From assembly GCA_040772005.1 (NCBI GenBank), contig JAXGYZ010000008.1, positions 238,207 through 302,206 on the forward strand: a stretch of 64,000 bases of DNA, written 5' to 3'. This DNA comes from MWBF01 sp040772005 (GTDB taxonomy: Bacteria; Chloroflexota; Anaerolineae; CG2-30-64-16). Shown here in pieces: positions 40,244 through 49,944 of the stretch. Position 1 is the first letter of the stretch. Each line of letters starts with the position of its first letter. The notes beneath the pieces are model-generated. The model saw nothing but the letters and a program-made list of their open reading frames with translations, ran no database searches and was not told where the DNA came from. Position numbers and translations under genes: made by a program.

Positions 40244-43084
40244 TTATACGTGCTGCCCCATGCGCAGCACCTCGAAGATGCGGCTGCGCGTCATCTGCAG
40301 GAGCAGCAGCGCTTCGGCCAGCAGCAGCGCGACGGCTACGGCCAGCGCCATCGTATCGGTGCGCGCCCAGTCGATGACCGGCGTGAACGGCGGCACGGGC
40401 GTCCCGGTCTGCGGCACGCCGGTCGCGCCGAGCCGGTAGAACGGCACATACAGCATCGCGCCCGCGATGCCGCACACGATGCCCATCGCCAGCCCGTACA
40501 CGACCGAGGTGATCTCTTCCAGGATGACCATGTTGAGAATCTTGCTGCGCGGCACGCCGAGCGCACCCAACACGGCATGCACCATCGTGCGCTCGCGCAG
40601 CATGAAGGTGCTGTGGACGAGCAGGTCGGCCACCGACAACACCGCGCCTGCGAGGAAGCAGATGGACAACAGGCCGAAGATGCCCGTGCGTTCGAGGTTC
40701 TGGCTCTCGTCGGCTAACACGCGCGTCAGGTCCTGCTCTGCGTGTATCTTGATGCCCATGCGCCGCACGTCGTCCAGCACCTCCGCGGTGTCTGCGCCAG
40801 GTGCGACCCGCAGCCACACCTGATATGGCAGGACATCCCACGCGTTCAGGTCGAGATAGTCCAGGTTGCCGACGATCACAGGCGCGTCCGACGGGTACAT
40901 CGTCGGGAAGTGCTCGAAGAAGCCGGCCACGCGCAGGTCGAGCCGCAGGCGCATGTCCCGGACGGGCGTAATATTCAGAGCGAGCGGGTCGCCGATGCCC
41001 AGACCCAGCTCCGCGGCAAGGGACTCCGGCAGCAGCACGCCCTCGTTGGCCGTGCCGAGCCGGTTCATCAGTGTGCCGACCGACTCCGCAGCATAATCGC
41101 GGCGGAAGTAGGCCACCTGCGGGAAGTCGATGCGCTCGATCGCGAGGTAGCGCACCGGCAGCATCCCCGGCCGGCCGTTGATGCTGGCCTCGAACTCGGC
41201 AACGCGCGTCGCGGCGGTCACGCCCGTGATCTCGCGGTAGCTGTCGTTGGGCAGCAGCGGGACCTCTTCGTCCGGCTCGTCCGTCACCCCGAAACCGGAC
41301 AGCCCCGTGTCGGCTCCGCCGACGCGGAAGGTCAGGTCCGCCCCGTGCCGGTGCTGCAGCGCATCGACCAGCCAGAGGTCCGCGCTCTTCGCGACGGATG
41401 CGTAGAACGCGCCGAGCGCGAGGCAGAGGATGAGGCGGTAGGTCGGCGCGCGGTACTGGCTGCCCGCGCGCGCGAGGTTGGTGCTGGCAAGGTAACCTGC
41501 AACGCCCGGCCACAGCCGGCCCAGCCGGTCGATCGGGTGTACGAGCAGCAGGAATAGCTCGGTCGCGACGAGCGGCGCCACAAAGATGAACAGCGTCGGG
41601 GCCAACAACAGCAGCGGATCGTTGCGCGGGTCGGTGATGGAGAGGCTGGCGAGCGTCAGGTCCCCGCGCAGGCTCAACTGCTGGTAGGCATAGTAGGCGA
41701 CGAACGCCAGCCCGCCGGTCAGGGCCAGTCGTGCGCCGGTCATCAGGAGCGAGGGCCGCGCACGCTTCTGCGCGTGGGTGATGATGCTGTGGCGGCTGAC
41801 GCGGAAGGTCGCGAACAGGCGGATGACGATGCTTACGCCAACCATCGCAACGAGGGGTCGCCAGTCGAGCTGGTAGAGGCTGACGTCGAGCGGCTCCGCT
41901 GCGCCGAAGGAGAGGAACCCCCGCGAGTAGCCCAGTATGTATGCGAGGAGCAGCGCCAGCCCAAGCCCGGCGGGCAGCGCCAGCAGCGCGATGAGCAGCG
42001 ATTCGAGCGCAGCGATGCCGAGCACCTGAACGCGTGTTGCGCCCCGGCTGACCATGATCGCCATCTCCGACTGCTGGAAGTTGGTCTGCGTGGCAGAGAG
42101 GGACGACAGGAAGGAGACCATGATGAGCAGGACAGGCAGGCTGAAGCTATACATCGTCAGGGTCAGGCTGGTCTTGCGCCGTTGCGCACGGGTCAGGTCC
42201 TCGCGCGGGTCGAGGTCCATCACCCCGCCGGGCAGCCGCCGCCCGAGCTCATACGCCACCTCGCCCAGGCCCGTCACGTAGCGGTCCACCCGGTCCAGGT
42301 TCATCTGGCTATCGTCGAAGACGAAGTACCAGAACTCCTGCGTGCTCTGACCGACGACCCGCGGCGCGACGAGCGCGTTGTACTGATCGGCGGTCACCAG
42401 GAAGACGCCGTCGAAGTGCGTCTCGGGTGGCCGATACCAGAAGTGCTCGCCCTCACCTGGCGGTGCAGCCTGCCAAACGCCCGCCACGATGACCGGGATG
42501 CCCTGGCCGGCGGCGTACAGGTTGCCCAACTCGAACCGGTCACCGACGTCCGCGCCGAGCCGGGACGCGAACGTCGCCTCCAGCCAGACGTTGAGCTGCG
42601 ATGGATCGGTAAGCTGGCCGAACGCGGCGCCCCGGATGCCACCCATGTGCGGCTCGATGTCGAGCACGTGCACGACGCGGACGCCCGCGAGGTACTCCGG
42701 CAGACCCTCACCGGCCTCCGCGATGGGCGCCAGCCGGTACATGGGGCTCTGCACTTCGACGTAGGTCGAGCGGACCGGCAGCCTGACCGAGCCGGCCAGG
42801 AAATCGCGCAGCCAGTCGCGCGTTGCAGCGGCCTCGCGCAGCCCCATTGGGACGGCCGCGGTGGGCGCCGCGCTGATGCGCACGGAGAAGATCGGCCAGC
42901 CTTTCGTGAGCAGCCGCTTGTCGACCTCGCGCTGCGTGATGCGCTGGCTGACCGCGCTGGCAAAGACCGGAATGCCCGCGGTGAAGCCGAGAATGAGCGC
43001 GGTCGTCAGGACCAGGAGCAACGACAGGCCGGGCCGGCTCTTAAGGCGCTTCAGAACGAGCGGTATGGACCCCAGAAACCACAT
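40244..43084 (-). CDS. FtsX/MacB-type permease without an ATPase partner
   Basis: 946 aa from the ATG at 43084. One helix near 10-35 (LSLLLVLTTALILGFTAG), a large extracytoplasmic domain, then two FtsX-type helix sets: about 350-480 (VLLIMVSFLSSLSATQ...EMAIMVSRGATRVQVLGIAALESLLIALLALPAGLGLALLLA) and the C-terminal 820-930 (LSICFLAGAVLSVADLLVHSTFMLRERTMVHAVLGALGVPRSKILNMVILEEI). These permeases normally need a LolD/MacB-like ATPase, which is absent from the window. It sits between URO-D genes. A role in lipoprotein or glycan handling is open. Confidence 0.82.
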   Translation of the reverse strand: MWFLGSIPLVLKRLKSRPGLSLLLVLTTALILGFTAGIPVFASAVSQRITQREVDKRLLTKGWPIFSVRISAAPTAAVPMGLREAAATRDWLRDFLAGSVRLPVRSTYVEVQSPMYRLAPIAEAGEGLPEYLAGVRVVHVLDIEPHMGGIRGAAFGQLTDPSQLNVWLEATFASRLGADVGDRFELGNLYAAGQGIPVIVAGVWQAAPPGEGEHFWYRPPETHFDGVFLVTADQYNALVAPRVVGQSTQEFWYFVFDDSQMNLDRVDRYVTGLGEVAYELGRRLPGGVMDLDPREDLTRAQRRKTSLTLTMYSFSLPVLLIMVSFLSSLSATQTNFQQSEMAIMVSRGATRVQVLGIAALESLLIALLALPAGLGLALLLAYILGYSRGFLSFGAAEPLDVSLYQLDWRPLVAMVGVSIVIRLFATFRVSRHSIITHAQKRARPSLLMTGARLALTGGLAFVAYYAYQQLSLRGDLTLASLSITDPRNDPLLLLAPTLFIFVAPLVATELFLLLVHPIDRLGRLWPGVAGYLASTNLARAGSQYRAPTYRLILCLALGAFYASVAKSADLWLVDALQHRHGADLTFRVGGADTGLSGFGVTDEPDEEVPLLPNDSYREITGVTAATRVAEFEASINGRPGMLPVRYLAIERIDFPQVAYFRRDYAAESVGTLMNRLGTANEGVLLPESLAAELGLGIGDPLALNITPVRDMRLRLDLRVAGFFEHFPTMYPSDAPVIVGNLDYLDLNAWDVLPYQVWLRVAPGADTAEVLDDVRRMGIKIHAEQDLTRVLADESQNLERTGIFGLLSICFLAGAVLSVADLLVHSTFMLRERTMVHAVLGALGVPRSKILNMVILEEITSVVYGLAMGIVCGIAGAMLYVPFYRLGATGVPQTGTPVPPFTPVIDWARTDTMALAVAVALLLAEALLLLQMTRSRIFEVLRMGQHV

Positions 43085-43106
43085 CAGCAATGACTCATCT
43101 ACACAT

Positions 43107-44153
43107 TTATCCGTTACACCGTGCGCGCAGCCGGTCGAGCGTGGCCCTGGCCTCGTCCAGCGGCTGGCCGGGCATGTCGAACAGGAAGCGCGAATCGGGC
43201 CGGGCCATGTCGAGCATCTTGTTGACGCCCTCCTCATCGGTCCACGCGACCATCAGCACGGTCTGGCCTGCAAACGCTTCGATGGCCGGGCCAGGCCCCG
43301 GTTTTTGGAAGACCCGGTTCAGCCCGCGCAGGTTAGGTATCTTCTTGAAGCTGCCGTATTGATGATCGGCGGTCGCGCAGCAGTGGACGAACAGCCCGCC
43401 GTACCGCTCCGAGAGCTCCACCAGGTTGGGCAGGCAAAATTCCTCGAACATGCGCACGGACAGCGCACCCGCCTCATCTTCCGACAGCCACACGCCCTGC
43501 TCCGGCGGCGCCCAGGCCGTCGGGCAGTGGCACAGGTTGACCTCGCCGCATTCGGCCAGGAAGCGGTCGAAGAAGGCGATGAGCAACTCCTGGCATTTGG
43601 CAACCAGCCGCTTGACCGCGTCCGGCTCGCGCTTGCACGCGACGTACATATCTTCCTTGCGCCAGATGAGCGCGGCGATATCGAACGCGCTCTGGATGTC
43701 CGGCACGCTGAGCGGGACCTCCGGCCCCACGCGCTCGCGAACCAATCGCGCCATTTCCCAGAAGCGGTCAAGCGGGGGCGCGTCGAGCGACGGCACGGCC
43801 AGCGCGTCGGCCTCGGCCGCGGTGGTCACGCGTGCCAGCGCGGCGGGCGGCGAATCCTCGTAGACATGCACCTCACAGCCGAACGCGGCCGCGAAGATTT
43901 CCGTGCCTGTATTCAGAGGGAAGTAAGGCACGCTGTCGTCGTCCAGCGCCTCGTGATAGCGCACCCGGTCCTCGTAGCGCTCCAGCAGCATGGGCAGCCA
44001 CGCGGCCAGCGGCAGCTCGGGCCGCGTGAAGTCGCCGTGCATCTGCATGGGGTTCTCGCGGGCTTCCGGGCTCATGAGTATGGCGTGGCCCGGAAACGGA
44101 CCGGCGAACAGGTCGGCCAGCTTGCGCCGGTTGCGCAGGGTTTTGGCATCCAT
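43107..44153 (-). CDS. URO-D-like protein
   Basis: 348 aa. The start at 44153 overlaps the upstream stop by one base (TGATG). VPDIQSAFDIAALIWRKEDMYVACKREPDAVKRLVAKCQELLIAFFDRFL and FEEFCLPNLVELSERYGGLFVHCCATADHQYGSFKKIPNLRGLN are the superfamily pattern; His-Cys-Cys stands at the metal site. Part of a run of three adjacent URO-D genes (43107, 44153, 45324). Confidence 0.78.
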   Translation of the reverse strand: MDAKTLRNRRKLADLFAGPFPGHAILMSPEARENPMQMHGDFTRPELPLAAWLPMLLERYEDRVRYHEALDDDSVPYFPLNTGTEIFAAAFGCEVHVYEDSPPAALARVTTAAEADALAVPSLDAPPLDRFWEMARLVRERVGPEVPLSVPDIQSAFDIAALIWRKEDMYVACKREPDAVKRLVAKCQELLIAFFDRFLAECGEVNLCHCPTAWAPPEQGVWLSEDEAGALSVRMFEEFCLPNLVELSERYGGLFVHCCATADHQYGSFKKIPNLRGLNRVFQKPGPGPAIEAFAGQTVLMVAWTDEEGVNKMLDMARPDSRFLFDMPGQPLDEARATLDRLRARCNG

Positions 44154-45232
44154 CAGTACGCTCCCAGCTCCAGACCCTTCTGGATGAAATAGCGATAGGT
44201 GTCGTAGTGGACCGTCTCCGGGATGGAGTGGTCGCTGTGCAGGACGTAGCCGTACTTCTGCTTGACCGTGGGAATCTTCGCCTCGAGCTCCGCGTCGATC
44301 TTCGCCCGGTCGTTGGTGTACAGCACGCGTACGTCGATGCCGCCCATGAAGGAGAGGCAGTCGCCCCAGTCGCGGTACAGCTTGAGCAGGTCCATGCCAG
44401 CCTTCACCTCGATGACCTGCAGGCAGTCGATGCCTGCCTCGACCATGCCCGGCAGCAGCGGCTCCACATAGCCGCACGAGTGCATGATGACCGGCAGCCC
44501 GTGGCTCTTCGCGAAGCCGATGCTGGCCTTGTGTGCCGGCTGGATGAGCGCCCGGTACATGCGCGGGGACATGAAGGGCCGCTGCTTGAAGCCCATGTCT
44601 TCATAGTACCATACGCCGTCGGGATACCCTTCCTCTGCGAAGAGGATTTCCTGCAGCTCGACGGTCAGCCGGGCATAGGTGTCGGCCATATCCTTGACCC
44701 AGTCCGGATCTGTGACCATGCCTTCAAGCATGTTAAGGTGGCCCGTCACATCCTTTAAGATTTCGAAGACGTTGACACCGGACCAGGCGAAGAAGCGGTT
44801 GGCCCGACGGGCACGTTCCTTCGCGTTGCGGTACGCCTCGAAGTTGATGCGCCGCCGGTCAGCCGTGAGCCGGGGCTTGATGAGGTCGAGCCACGTCTGC
44901 CGGTCGCACACCGCGAACCCGAGGTGTTCGGGCGTCGTGTCGTGCAGCTTGTGGACGCGGAAGGTGGCGAAGTTGCCGTTGCGGACGACTTTGGTCTCGT
45001 CCGCCTCTTCCAGTACCTCCGGCTCATAGTCCAGGTCGGCAACCAGGTTGAAGGGCCAGCAGAGCTCCAGGTCGAACCCGAAGTGATCCGTGAAGCTCTC
45101 GCCCTCGGGGATGTGGCCCTGCGAGGACCACGCACGGTGCGTGTCGCCCCAGAAGTGTTCCATCAGCCCGATCCGGTCAACGGGCTGCCGTTTGAGGATG
45201 TTGGTGATGCGTTCGACGCCGGTCATCGACAT
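44153..45232 (-). CDS. URO-D/MtaA-like protein with HxC motif
   Basis: 359 aa. MTGVERITNILKRQPVDRIGLMEHFWGDTHRAW opens the URO-D fold; DGVWYYEDMGFKQRPFMSPRMYRALIQPAHKASIGFAKSHGLPVIMHSCGYVEPLLPGMVEAGIDCLQVIEVKAGMD carries the most complete MtaA-like His-x-Cys...Cys arrangement in the window. It is the best candidate of the set for a zinc-dependent corrinoid methyltransferase. Ninety-one bases with a repeat separate it from the next upstream gene. Confidence 0.82.
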   Translation of the reverse strand: MSMTGVERITNILKRQPVDRIGLMEHFWGDTHRAWSSQGHIPEGESFTDHFGFDLELCWPFNLVADLDYEPEVLEEADETKVVRNGNFATFRVHKLHDTTPEHLGFAVCDRQTWLDLIKPRLTADRRRINFEAYRNAKERARRANRFFAWSGVNVFEILKDVTGHLNMLEGMVTDPDWVKDMADTYARLTVELQEILFAEEGYPDGVWYYEDMGFKQRPFMSPRMYRALIQPAHKASIGFAKSHGLPVIMHSCGYVEPLLPGMVEAGIDCLQVIEVKAGMDLLKLYRDWGDCLSFMGGIDVRVLYTNDRAKIDAELEAKIPTVKQKYGYVLHSDHSIPETVHYDTYRYFIQKGLELGAY

Positions 45233-45273
45233 TGGCGTTTCCTACCCTTTCTCGTAGACGATATCAGATGTCA

Positions 45274-45325
45274 GATTGAAGATTTAAGATTTGCGCGACG
45301 GGTTAGAAATCTTCAATCTTCAATC
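45274..45325. repeat. Inverted GATTGAA heptamer repeat
   Basis: 19-base arms 45274-45292 and 45307-45325 with one mismatch. The right arm includes two bases of the TGA stop codon of the gene ending at 45324. Same unit as at 18437 and 19516, 26 kb away. Confidence 0.85.
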
Positions 45326-46589
45326 AGGCTTCTTCAGCGCACACCTCGCGCGCGATCGCGACCCACCGGCCCAACCGCCAGGGTTGGTCGGACAGCGTGT
45401 GCACGTCTTTCATGGCGAATTCCAGCGGGCAGCCGCGCGCGGCGCGCACGGTCGTCCGCACATCCTCGCGGATAGCCGCCTCGTCCCAGTCGGGCATGCT
45501 GATCTGCGTGGGCGAAGGTTTGCGGCAGAAGATGTAGTCCTTCCCCAACTCCGCGGCCATGATATCCTGGTCGCACCACGGCGACACGGACAGACGGCGC
45601 AGGTTGGGCAGCCGCTTGATGATCTTGATGCGCTTGTGGATGGGCTCGCAGCAGCCGTAGTAGCTCAGCCCGAACCGGCTGATGATCGGCACCTGGTAGG
45701 GGAACACAAACTCCTCGAACATGCGCGGCGACACCCCCACCGTCTCCTGTGACTCGGACAGGCCCCACAGGTCGCTCACGCGCACGGGCGCGCCTGCCGC
45801 AACACCCGGACCTGGCAGCTCGCGCGTGTAGCCGATGCTGCCGGAGCCGACATAGTCGTCCTCGTTGTTGGGGGTGAGCAAGCCCTCCGCCTCGAACCAG
45901 TCCAGGTAGTGCATGAAGTCGTCGCGCAGGAAGGCCATCAGCCGGTGCACGCCCGCAGGGTTCGTCATCATCGCGACCATGAGCTGCTCCAGCCCGATCA
46001 GGTCCACCGCAGTGATGGTCAGGCCGGTCGTCCACCAGTAGTTCGCGCGCAAGACAATCGGCAGGATGTCCCCGAAGAGCTCGTTCAGCAGGGTGGCCCA
46101 CTGCGCGGTGCGCTCTCGGTCAACCGTCAGCTTGCGAAAGTGCAACTGGTCGAATTGGCCGTCAAGGTCGGTGATCGGCGGCTCAAAGCGGAAGCTGCCC
46201 AGCTTACCTTCGTTGTCGCCGCGATGGTGCTCCACCTTCACCCCGTAGTCGCCTTCTTCGATGAACCAGCCGTAGCGGATGCGCGGCTCGACCACGAAAT
46301 CGTCACCGACCGACTCATAGCGGAAGATGAGGTCGCGCAGGCCGCGCTCCAGGCTGCGGGCCCACGGCTGATGACACTGGAGCAGCGAGACAGGGACGCA
46401 CTCATCCAGCACGCCGCTCGTTTCGGCCAGGAACATGGCCCGCGGGCTATCGAGCGACGCGTGCTGCGCCCACGCCTCCCGACGCTCGGCCATGACCGGG
46501 TCCTGGCTGATCTCGCGCTGCCGCCGGTACAGGTCGCGCAGTACCCGCACGTCGTCGGGGTCAACCTGCCACTCGTAAATCTGGCGCAT
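45324..46589 (-). CDS. URO-D-like protein, divergent
   Basis: 421 aa from ATG 46589, one base after the upstream stop (TAATATG). The N-terminal part (YRRQREISQDPVMAERREAW) and the segments LLNELFGDILPIVLRANYWWTTGLTITAVDLIGLEQLMVAMM and SRFGLSYYGCCEPIHKRIKIIKRLPNLRRLSVSPWCDQDIMAAEL match a long URO-D-related clade. Gly-Cys-Cys replaces the His-x-Cys metal site. Function unknown; cluster context only. Confidence 0.72.
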   Translation of the reverse strand: MRQIYEWQVDPDDVRVLRDLYRRQREISQDPVMAERREAWAQHASLDSPRAMFLAETSGVLDECVPVSLLQCHQPWARSLERGLRDLIFRYESVGDDFVVEPRIRYGWFIEEGDYGVKVEHHRGDNEGKLGSFRFEPPITDLDGQFDQLHFRKLTVDRERTAQWATLLNELFGDILPIVLRANYWWTTGLTITAVDLIGLEQLMVAMMTNPAGVHRLMAFLRDDFMHYLDWFEAEGLLTPNNEDDYVGSGSIGYTRELPGPGVAAGAPVRVSDLWGLSESQETVGVSPRMFEEFVFPYQVPIISRFGLSYYGCCEPIHKRIKIIKRLPNLRRLSVSPWCDQDIMAAELGKDYIFCRKPSPTQISMPDWDEAAIREDVRTTVRAARGCPLEFAMKDVHTLSDQPWRLGRWVAIAREVCAEEA

Positions 46590-46590
46590 A

Positions 46591-48483
46591 TTACAACACC
46601 CACTCCAGTCCGTGATCGTAGAGGGTGGCCGGCCGCGGCCGCCCCGACTCATCCCAGCCCATCATCTCGTAGAAAGTCACGATGGCCTGCCCGAACGCAG
46701 CCCGGTCGATGACATCGCCCTGCCGCGGGCCGCTGGCCACGGGTTCCTCGTAGAACCGATCGGGCAGGCGGTCGTCCGCTGCGGTCAGCCCCTCGCGCAG
46801 GTTGTACCAGCGCATCAGGTGCAGGCGCCGCTCGCCCAGCCGCATGACTTCGTGGCTGCTCGTCTCCCAGCCGGTGACGGCGGCCAGCGTCGCGGCCATG
46901 TCCTCCAGCGAGAGCAGCCGCGTCGGTGCGATGGCGAAGATGCAGAAATCGAGCGCGTCCGCCGCCGACCAGAGGACATGCAGCGCCTTGAAGTTGCGCA
47001 CCTTGTCCGGCCCGATGTGATTCATGGGGATGCGCTCGAGGATGCCGAGTGTGCGGCTCAGGTTGAGCGTGTGGCTCCAGCCGACGTGCGTATCGAAGTC
47101 CCAGTCGTGCTCGCAGATGTCGTAGCGCGGGCCGATGGGTGCGACGGCGTAACCGAGCGCGAGGTTGGTCTGGCTGCGCGGCTCGAACGGCACTATCTCC
47201 AGTCCCTTGACGTGCATGGCCCACTTAGGCGCGTCGCCGCCGATACGCTCGCCCACGCGCCGCGTGCCCTCGGCCAGCAGGTCCCCCAGACCCTGCCGGT
47301 GGGCAATCTGCTCGATCATCGCCAGCGCGGCCGGGCCGTCGCCGAAGTGCAGCGCTGCGCCGGCGTTGTCCGCAGGGCTGAGCAGGCCGCGTTCGCACAG
47401 CTCCATCGCGTACGAAAGCGTGAAGCCCAGCGAGGTCGGGTCCAGGCCGAGCTGGTTGCAGCGGTTGTTCGCGGCCAGCACTACATCGAGGTCGCCCACG
47501 CCGACGTTCGGTCCCAGCGTGCCCGTCACTTCCTGGTGGATGCCGCTGGAGCGCGGGTCCAGGACTGCGGACGACAGGGGGTGGATGCTCTTGATGCAGT
47601 TGTTCGGGCAGCCGGGGCAGCCCAACTCGCGAATCTCGCGGCGCAGGAACTCCGCCTCCTGGAATCCTGCCAGCCCCTCGAACTCGCAATCGCGGTAGTT
47701 GCGGACGTCGAGCGCGGCGTCCAGTCCGTGCAAGTAGATCCAGCAGGCGAAACCGGGCGGATTGTACTGCCACATGCTCAGGTCGTTCAGGCGCATCCGC
47801 CGTTCGAACTCTGCGGCCAGCACATCGAGCCGGGCCGGGTCTGCCACGGCAGGATGCTGCTCAGGGTGGAGCACGACGGCCTTGAGCCGCTTGCTGCCCA
47901 TGACTGCGCCGAGTCCCATGCGGCTGGCCTGGTACGTCCGGTCGGTGACGATGGAGGCATAGCGCACCTGGTGCTCGCCTGCGGGGCCGATGACGGCGGT
48001 ATGCGCGTCCCTACCCAATCGCGCTTCCAGCGCATCCACTGTCGGGCCGACTTCCAGCCCCCACAGGTCCGTCGCATCGTGAAATGTGACCTCGCCCCCG
48101 GCAATCTCCGCTGCAACGGGGGTTACGCTGACACCGCAGAACACCAGGATGTCCGCGCCGCAGCCCTTCAGCGCGACGCCCCACGGTCCCTCGGTGCGCG
48201 TTTCCCCGATGCCGCCGGTCAGTGGACTCTTGCCTGCGGTGGTGAAGCGTGCCAGGCCGGGGCCGGGCTGTCCCGCGACGACGCTCGACGCAAAGATGAG
48301 CAGGTTTTCCGGCCCGAGCGGGTCGATGCCGGGCGGGGTGCGCTCCAGAAGGAGTGCGGTCGCAGCCAACCCGCCGCCCGCATAGCGCCGCCAGAACAGC
48401 TCGTCGCGCTCTTCCAGCACATGCCTGCGCTGTGTCAGATCCACCCAGAGTATCCGGCCCGTATATCCGTGGCGTTCGGTCAT
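46591..48483 (-). CDS. Aldehyde ferredoxin oxidoreductase (tungsten-bis-pterin family)
   Basis: 630 aa. GRILWVDLTQ at the start, RFTTAGKSPLTGGIGETRTEGPWG in the cofactor domain, and four Cys that ligate a 4Fe-4S cluster: Cys289, Cys292, Cys296 (CPGCPNNC) and Cys514 (DFCIFA), matching the family spacing. Oxidises aldehydes (or reduces acids) with ferredoxin under anoxic conditions. Unusual inside a glycan cluster; it may oxidise a sugar-derived aldehyde. No dedicated ferredoxin or pterin gene is nearby. Overlaps the M81 gene by four bases. Confidence 0.92.
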   Translation of the reverse strand: MTERHGYTGRILWVDLTQRRHVLEERDELFWRRYAGGGLAATALLLERTPPGIDPLGPENLLIFASSVVAGQPGPGLARFTTAGKSPLTGGIGETRTEGPWGVALKGCGADILVFCGVSVTPVAAEIAGGEVTFHDATDLWGLEVGPTVDALEARLGRDAHTAVIGPAGEHQVRYASIVTDRTYQASRMGLGAVMGSKRLKAVVLHPEQHPAVADPARLDVLAAEFERRMRLNDLSMWQYNPPGFACWIYLHGLDAALDVRNYRDCEFEGLAGFQEAEFLRREIRELGCPGCPNNCIKSIHPLSSAVLDPRSSGIHQEVTGTLGPNVGVGDLDVVLAANNRCNQLGLDPTSLGFTLSYAMELCERGLLSPADNAGAALHFGDGPAALAMIEQIAHRQGLGDLLAEGTRRVGERIGGDAPKWAMHVKGLEIVPFEPRSQTNLALGYAVAPIGPRYDICEHDWDFDTHVGWSHTLNLSRTLGILERIPMNHIGPDKVRNFKALHVLWSAADALDFCIFAIAPTRLLSLEDMAATLAAVTGWETSSHEVMRLGERRLHLMRWYNLREGLTAADDRLPDRFYEEPVASGPRQGDVIDRAAFGQAIVTFYEMMGWDESGRPRPATLYDHGLEWVL

Positions 48484-49925
48484 CGGTCATCACCTGCCTG
48501 TTGAAGCATGTCACCTGGCGCGCCGGGCCACTGCGTGTCCGGGTTCAGCGGGTAGATGGGGCGGCGGAGCCGGTGGTAGGGCAGCCGGTCGAGGCGCTGG
48601 TCACCGAAGCCGGGGCTGAGCGCCATGATATGCGCCGGCGCATAGTCGCGCAGCTCCGGGAAGAGATAGCCGAGCTTCACGACGACTGCTTTGTAGCCCG
48701 CGGGGTCCACGCCTATCGTATGGAAGTGCCGCATTTCGGTGAAGGGCAGGCGGTCGCTCTGGAGTACAACATCCACCCCGCCGATGCTCACCAGGGCGCG
48801 CGGGGGGATGCCCGCCACCTCCGGGACAAGCCGCTTCACCGTGACCTCGGCCCGGTACGGATGCCCCGACACGCGATCCAACTTGCCGCCAAGGTCAACG
48901 CTCACCCGGCTTCCTGTGCCTGCGGAGAAGCAGGCCGCGACTGCATCCGGCGCGGGCATGCCGGCAACCAGGACCCCTTGTATGCCCAGCTCGACGAGCC
49001 GCGCGAGGAACACGGGCACATCGCCCGCCGCGCCCGCGGTGGGGTTGTCGCCCGAGTCGGAGATGAAGACCGGCCGGACGGGTGAGGCACACGCCATGCG
49101 GATCGCGTCGTCGATCGAGGCTGTAGGCGAGTCAATCGCGAACCGGTCGCGTACCTGCCAGGCCTCCGCCGCCAGCTTGTGCGCTGCCGTGTCAGCCGCG
49201 GTCGCGTCTGTGCCTGTCACAACCGTGCTGACGCTCGTGTGGGGCGAGTCGGTCCACGCGCAGCCGATGAGGATAGACGAAGTCAGGACACCCGGCAAGG
49301 CATCGTAATGTGGCAGCCGGGCATAGAGCGCAGCCGCCGGTTCGGCCTCCGTGACTGCGGCCTCTCCGGCCACGAGCAGGGGCAGCTTGACCATGCGGGT
49401 GACAGGCCGCACGCCGGACTTGAGACAGTCGAGCAGCAGCCGCGCGCCGCGTTCCCGCGTCGCTGCGACATCCCGGTGCGGCGCGGTGCGGTAAGCGGTG
49501 ACGATATCGCTCAGCGCGACGACGTCGGGTGCGAGGTTGGCATGGAGGTCGAGCGTAACGGCAATCAGCGGCTCCGGGCCAATGAGATCGCGCACGGCGC
49601 GCAGGATCGCGGTTTCGCCATCCCCGATATGCTCGACCTCCATCGCGCCGTGCAGGTGCAGGAGCAGGCCGTCCAGCGGCAGGGCCGCGCGTAACCCGTC
49701 CAATATCTCCGTGAGGAAGCGGCTGAACGCGTCCTCCGTTACCAGGCCCGACGGTGATGCGTGCGCCACGCAGATAGGGAAGAGGGTGTGATGCCCCGGC
49801 TCCTGCTGCCAGGGGGGCGTGTCAAGAAGTGCCTCTCCGCGCGCCGCGCGGAAGTCGGCATAAGCGGTGGGCAGCGTAGAGAAAGTGTTGGTCTCGTGTG
49901 CCAGCCCGGCGATGGCGATACGCAC
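48480..49925 (-). CDS. M81 family (MlrC/microcystinase-type) metallopeptidase
   Basis: 481 aa from a GTG at 49925 with AGGAGAG about six bases upstream; an ATG at 49943 overlaps the previous stop but has no site. RIAIAGLAHETNTFS is the M81 start with a zinc ligand motif HETNTF; LLLHLHGAMEVEHIGDGE and VTLDLHANLAPD hold further His/Asp ligands; FISDSGDNPTAGAAGDVPVFL is the C-terminal phosphate-like loop. In sphingomonads MlrC opens linear peptides, but most members are uncharacterised; here the substrate could be any amide. Confidence 0.88.
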   Translation of the reverse strand: MRIAIAGLAHETNTFSTLPTAYADFRAARGEALLDTPPWQQEPGHHTLFPICVAHASPSGLVTEDAFSRFLTEILDGLRAALPLDGLLLHLHGAMEVEHIGDGETAILRAVRDLIGPEPLIAVTLDLHANLAPDVVALSDIVTAYRTAPHRDVAATRERGARLLLDCLKSGVRPVTRMVKLPLLVAGEAAVTEAEPAAALYARLPHYDALPGVLTSSILIGCAWTDSPHTSVSTVVTGTDATAADTAAHKLAAEAWQVRDRFAIDSPTASIDDAIRMACASPVRPVFISDSGDNPTAGAAGDVPVFLARLVELGIQGVLVAGMPAPDAVAACFSAGTGSRVSVDLGGKLDRVSGHPYRAEVTVKRLVPEVAGIPPRALVSIGGVDVVLQSDRLPFTEMRHFHTIGVDPAGYKAVVVKLGYLFPELRDYAPAHIMALSPGFGDQRLDRLPYHRLRRPIYPLNPDTQWPGAPGDMLQQAGDDR

Positions 49926-49944
49926 GTCAGCTCTCCTGTTCACA

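Noticed and set aside
46612..48504. Long open frame on the plus strand opposite the aldehyde oxidoreductase gene (also 36000s, 56453-58312, 12984-13751 on opposite strands)
   Set aside because: Composition is that of an antisense shadow in GC-rich DNA: no ribosome site, no family motifs, and the opposite strand carries an intact, fully motif-supported gene.
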